Shown here one piece after another: positions 62,278-64,000 of a stretch of 64,000 bases of DNA. Position numbers and translations under genes: made by a program. Below the pieces are notes generated by a model that was not told the origin of the DNA, made no database searches, and saw nothing but the letters and a program-made list of their open reading frames with translations. Position 1 is the first letter of the stretch, and the number at the start of each line of letters is the position of its first letter. The DNA lies in assembly GCF_019510245.1 (NCBI RefSeq), contig NZ_JAEKKT010000181.1, positions 62,001 through 126,000 on the forward strand, given 5' to 3'. The stretch is from Streptomyces sp. Lineage in GTDB: Bacteria > Actinomycetota > Actinomycetes > Streptomycetales > Streptomycetaceae.

Positions 62278-63135
62278 TCACTTGAGCGAGCCGGCGGCGA
62301 GGCCGGTGCGCCAGAACCGCTGGAGGAGGATGAAGACGACGATCACCGGCAGGATCGACACCAGCGAGCCGGTGATGATGGACTCCTGGAGCAGCGGGGA
62401 GCGGGCGGTCTGGCCGTTCCACTCGTACAGGCCGAGGGTGATCGGGAAGAGGGACTCCTTCTGGAGCATCACCATCGGCAGGAAGAAGTTGTTCCAGATG
62501 GCCACGAACTGGAACAGGAAGATGGTCACCAGGGCCGGTGTCATCAGCCGGAACGCCACCGAGAAGAACGTGCGGAACTCGCCGGCGCCGTCCAGCCGCG
62601 CCGACTCGATCAGCTCCTGCGGCACCGAGGCGTTCGCGAAGATCCGGGCGAGGTAGACGCCGAACGGGCTGACGATGCTGGGCAGGAACACCGCCAGGTA
62701 GGTGTTGACGAGCCCGGTCGCCGAGAACAGCAGGAACAGCGGCAGGGCGAGCGCGGTGGTGGGCACCAGGACGCCGCCGAGGATGACGGAGAACAGGAAC
62801 TCCCGGCCGCGGAAGGTGAACTTGGCGAGGGCGTAGCCGCACAGCGCGGAGATCAGGGTCCCCACGGCCGCGCCCAGCACCGCGTACAGGACGGTGTTGA
62901 GGGCCCAGCGGCCGAAGACGCCGCCGCTGCGGGTGAACAGGGTGTGCAGGTTGTCGAACAGGTTGAAGTGCGAGAACGCCAGTCCGTTGGTGGCGGCGAG
63001 GTCGCCCTGCGGCTTGGTCGCCGCGACGACCAGGAAGTACACCGGCAGCAGGAAGTAGACGGCCAGGAGCAGCATCAGCCCCATGGCGGCCGTACGGCTG
63101 ACCCGGCTTTCGCGGTCGGTGGTCGAGTTGCTCAC
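62278..63135 (-). CDS. carbohydrate ABC transporter permease (MalG type)
   Basis: 285 residues from a GTG whose GTGA overlaps the preceding permease's stop. Six helices; a cytoplasmic lead (SNSTTDRESRVSRTAAMG) and the EAA loop QELIESARLDGAGEFRTFFSV (about residues 190-210) are as in MalG-type CUT1 sugar permeases, with FLFQFVAIWNNFFLPMV before the last helices. Pairs with the MalF-type permease upstream; the ATPase is likely a shared MsiK-type subunit encoded elsewhere, as usual in Streptomyces. The mannosidase gene follows after 29 bp. Confidence 0.94.
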   Translation of the reverse strand: MSNSTTDRESRVSRTAAMGLMLLLAVYFLLPVYFLVVAATKPQGDLAATNGLAFSHFNLFDNLHTLFTRSGGVFGRWALNTVLYAVLGAAVGTLISALCGYALAKFTFRGREFLFSVILGGVLVPTTALALPLFLLFSATGLVNTYLAVFLPSIVSPFGVYLARIFANASVPQELIESARLDGAGEFRTFFSVAFRLMTPALVTIFLFQFVAIWNNFFLPMVMLQKESLFPITLGLYEWNGQTARSPLLQESIITGSLVSILPVIVVFILLQRFWRTGLAAGSLK

Positions 63136-64000
63136 AGTCCGGCCTTCTTCGAGGTCAGTCGCATGAACCCGAAGCTCAAGACGAAGGTGATGACGGCGAT
63201 GACCACCGAGATGGCCGCGGCCTGCTGATAGTTGTTCCCGGAGGCCACCGTGTAGGCGAGCATGTTCGGCGTGAACGTGCTGGAGATGTTCGAGGAGATC
63301 TGCCGCAGCACGGCCGGCTCGGCGTACAGCTGGAGGGTGCCGATGATCGAGAAGACGGTGGTCAGCACGATCGACGGGGCGATGATCGGCACCTTGACCC
63401 GCCAGGCGATGGTCCAGTTGGAGGCGCCGTCGAGCTTCGCGGCCTCGTAGAGCTCCTGCGGGATCGACTGCAGCGCCGAGAACATGATCAGCATGTTGTA
63501 GCCGGTCCACAGCCAGGTGGAGACGTTCGCGGCCGACCAGAGCACCGCGCCCGGGCCGAGGAAGTCGGGGTGCAGCCCGATGCCGTTCAGCAGGTCGACG
63601 ACCGGGCTGAGCTGGGGCGAGTACAGGTACGACCACATGATGGCGGCGATCACGCCCGGTACCGCGTACGGCATGAACGCCACGACGCGGAAGAACCCCT
63701 TGCCCTTCAGCAGGGGCGTGTCGAGGAGCAGCGCGATGATCAGCGCCACGAACAGCATGACCGGCACCTGCACGACGCCGAACAGCCCGATGCGGCCGAT
63801 GCTGGACCAGAACTCGGTGTTCCGGAGCACCTGCCCGTACTGCTCCAGTCCTCCGAAGGCCGTGTACGACGTCCCGTACTGGCCGCCGGAGCGGCGCACC
63901 ACGCGGAAGCTCTGCCAGAGGGCGTAGCCGACCGGCACCAGGTAGAAGAGCAGGAACGGCAGGAAGAACGGGGTCACGAAGGCGGCGACGGTGCCCGCCC
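63132..64000 (-). CDS. carbohydrate ABC transporter permease (MalF type), 5' end outside window
   Basis: At least 289 residues are visible in an open frame that continues past the window end (the last complete codons read AGTVAAFVTPFFLPFLLFYL). Five to six helices, EAA loop QELYEAAKLDGASNWTIAWRV and the SVVDLLNGIGLHPDFLGPGA loop between helices identify the MalF-type CUT1 permease. A GTG at 63977 is an internal codon, not the probable start. A sugar-binding lipoprotein should be encoded just outside the window. Together with GH38 and GH2 enzymes it forms a glycan-uptake locus. Confidence 0.92.
   Translation of the reverse strand, partial: AGTVAAFVTPFFLPFLLFYLVPVGYALWQSFRVVRRSGGQYGTSYTAFGGLEQYGQVLRNTEFWSSIGRIGLFGVVQVPVMLFVALIIALLLDTPLLKGKGFFRVVAFMPYAVPGVIAAIMWSYLYSPQLSPVVDLLNGIGLHPDFLGPGAVLWSAANVSTWLWTGYNMLIMFSALQSIPQELYEAAKLDGASNWTIAWRVKVPIIAPSIVLTTVFSIIGTLQLYAEPAVLRQISSNISSTFTPNMLAYTVASGNNYQQAAAISVVIAVITFVLSFGFMRLTSKKAGL

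Overview
The window is chromosomal DNA of a Streptomyces species or a very close relative. GC content is very high, with G or C in nearly every third codon position. GTG and TTG starts are frequent and ATGA/GTGA gene overlaps are common. The gene content is typical of Streptomyces: mycothiol deacetylase MshB, SpoIIE-type phosphatase, RsbW-like ATPases, a WhiJ-type regulator with a DUF397 partner, and bldK-type peptide transporters. As I recall it, the order sdh - lipoprotein - typA - peptide transporters - S9 peptidase - mshB resembles the bldK/mshB region of S. coelicolor; this is memory, not a search.

Layout. 1-1.1 kb: end of a GNAT acetyltransferase and a SirB1-type protein. 1.1-4.6 kb (minus): a tightly overlapped operon of ABC ATPase, ABC-2 permease, histidine kinase and NarL-type regulator. 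4.8-8.7 kb (minus): a collagen-like, membrane-anchored peptidoglycan-binding-like protein with an apparent frameshift, a small four-helix membrane protein, mshB, and a tiny membrane protein. 8.9-11 kb: an S9 prolyl-oligopeptidase-type peptidase. 11.3-40.1 kb: a peptide-uptake island. It holds peptide transporter set I (11.3-16.9, minus), set II (17.4-23.5, plus), set III (28.8-35.0, minus) and a lone binding lipoprotein (37.9-40.1, minus). Between II and III lie accessory genes: an MFS transporter, an Rpn-like nuclease coupled to an RsbW-like ATPase, a WhiJ-type HTH plus DUF397, a VOC protein and a methyltransferase. Next to set III, typA/bipA is broken by a 16-bp tandem duplication.

40.5-44.4 kb (plus): a four-gene Sdh1-type succinate dehydrogenase operon with a five-helix membrane anchor. 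44.3-48.1 kb: an APH-fold protein, a membrane-anchored GH18-like protein, and a protein that looks like the C-terminal half of a TPM-family protein. 48.3-54.9 kb (minus): a multidomain SpoIIE/PAS/GAF/ATPase phosphatase, a stand-alone RsbW-like ATPase, a NUDIX hydrolase, a SPOR-like small protein, a GntR/UTRA regulator and a DUF4190/septum-formation-type protein. 55.1-56.3 kb: a bacterial serpin. 56.4-64 kb (minus): a glycan-use locus with two sugar ABC permeases, a GH38 alpha-mannosidase and a GH2 beta-galactosidase, running off the window.

How the parts fit. The peptidase and three complete oligopeptide importers together suggest a specialised peptide scavenging or peptide-signal region. Sets II and III share the unusual order permease-lipoprotein-permease-ATPase-ATPase known from bldKABCDE and look like paralogous copies in opposite orientation. 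A dispersed GC-rich repeat (core GGAACTGCGCGACCAGCC, five copies) sits in gaps, and one copy forms part of the coding start of the lone lipoprotein. No tRNA, rRNA, CRISPR array, IS element or phage gene was recognised.
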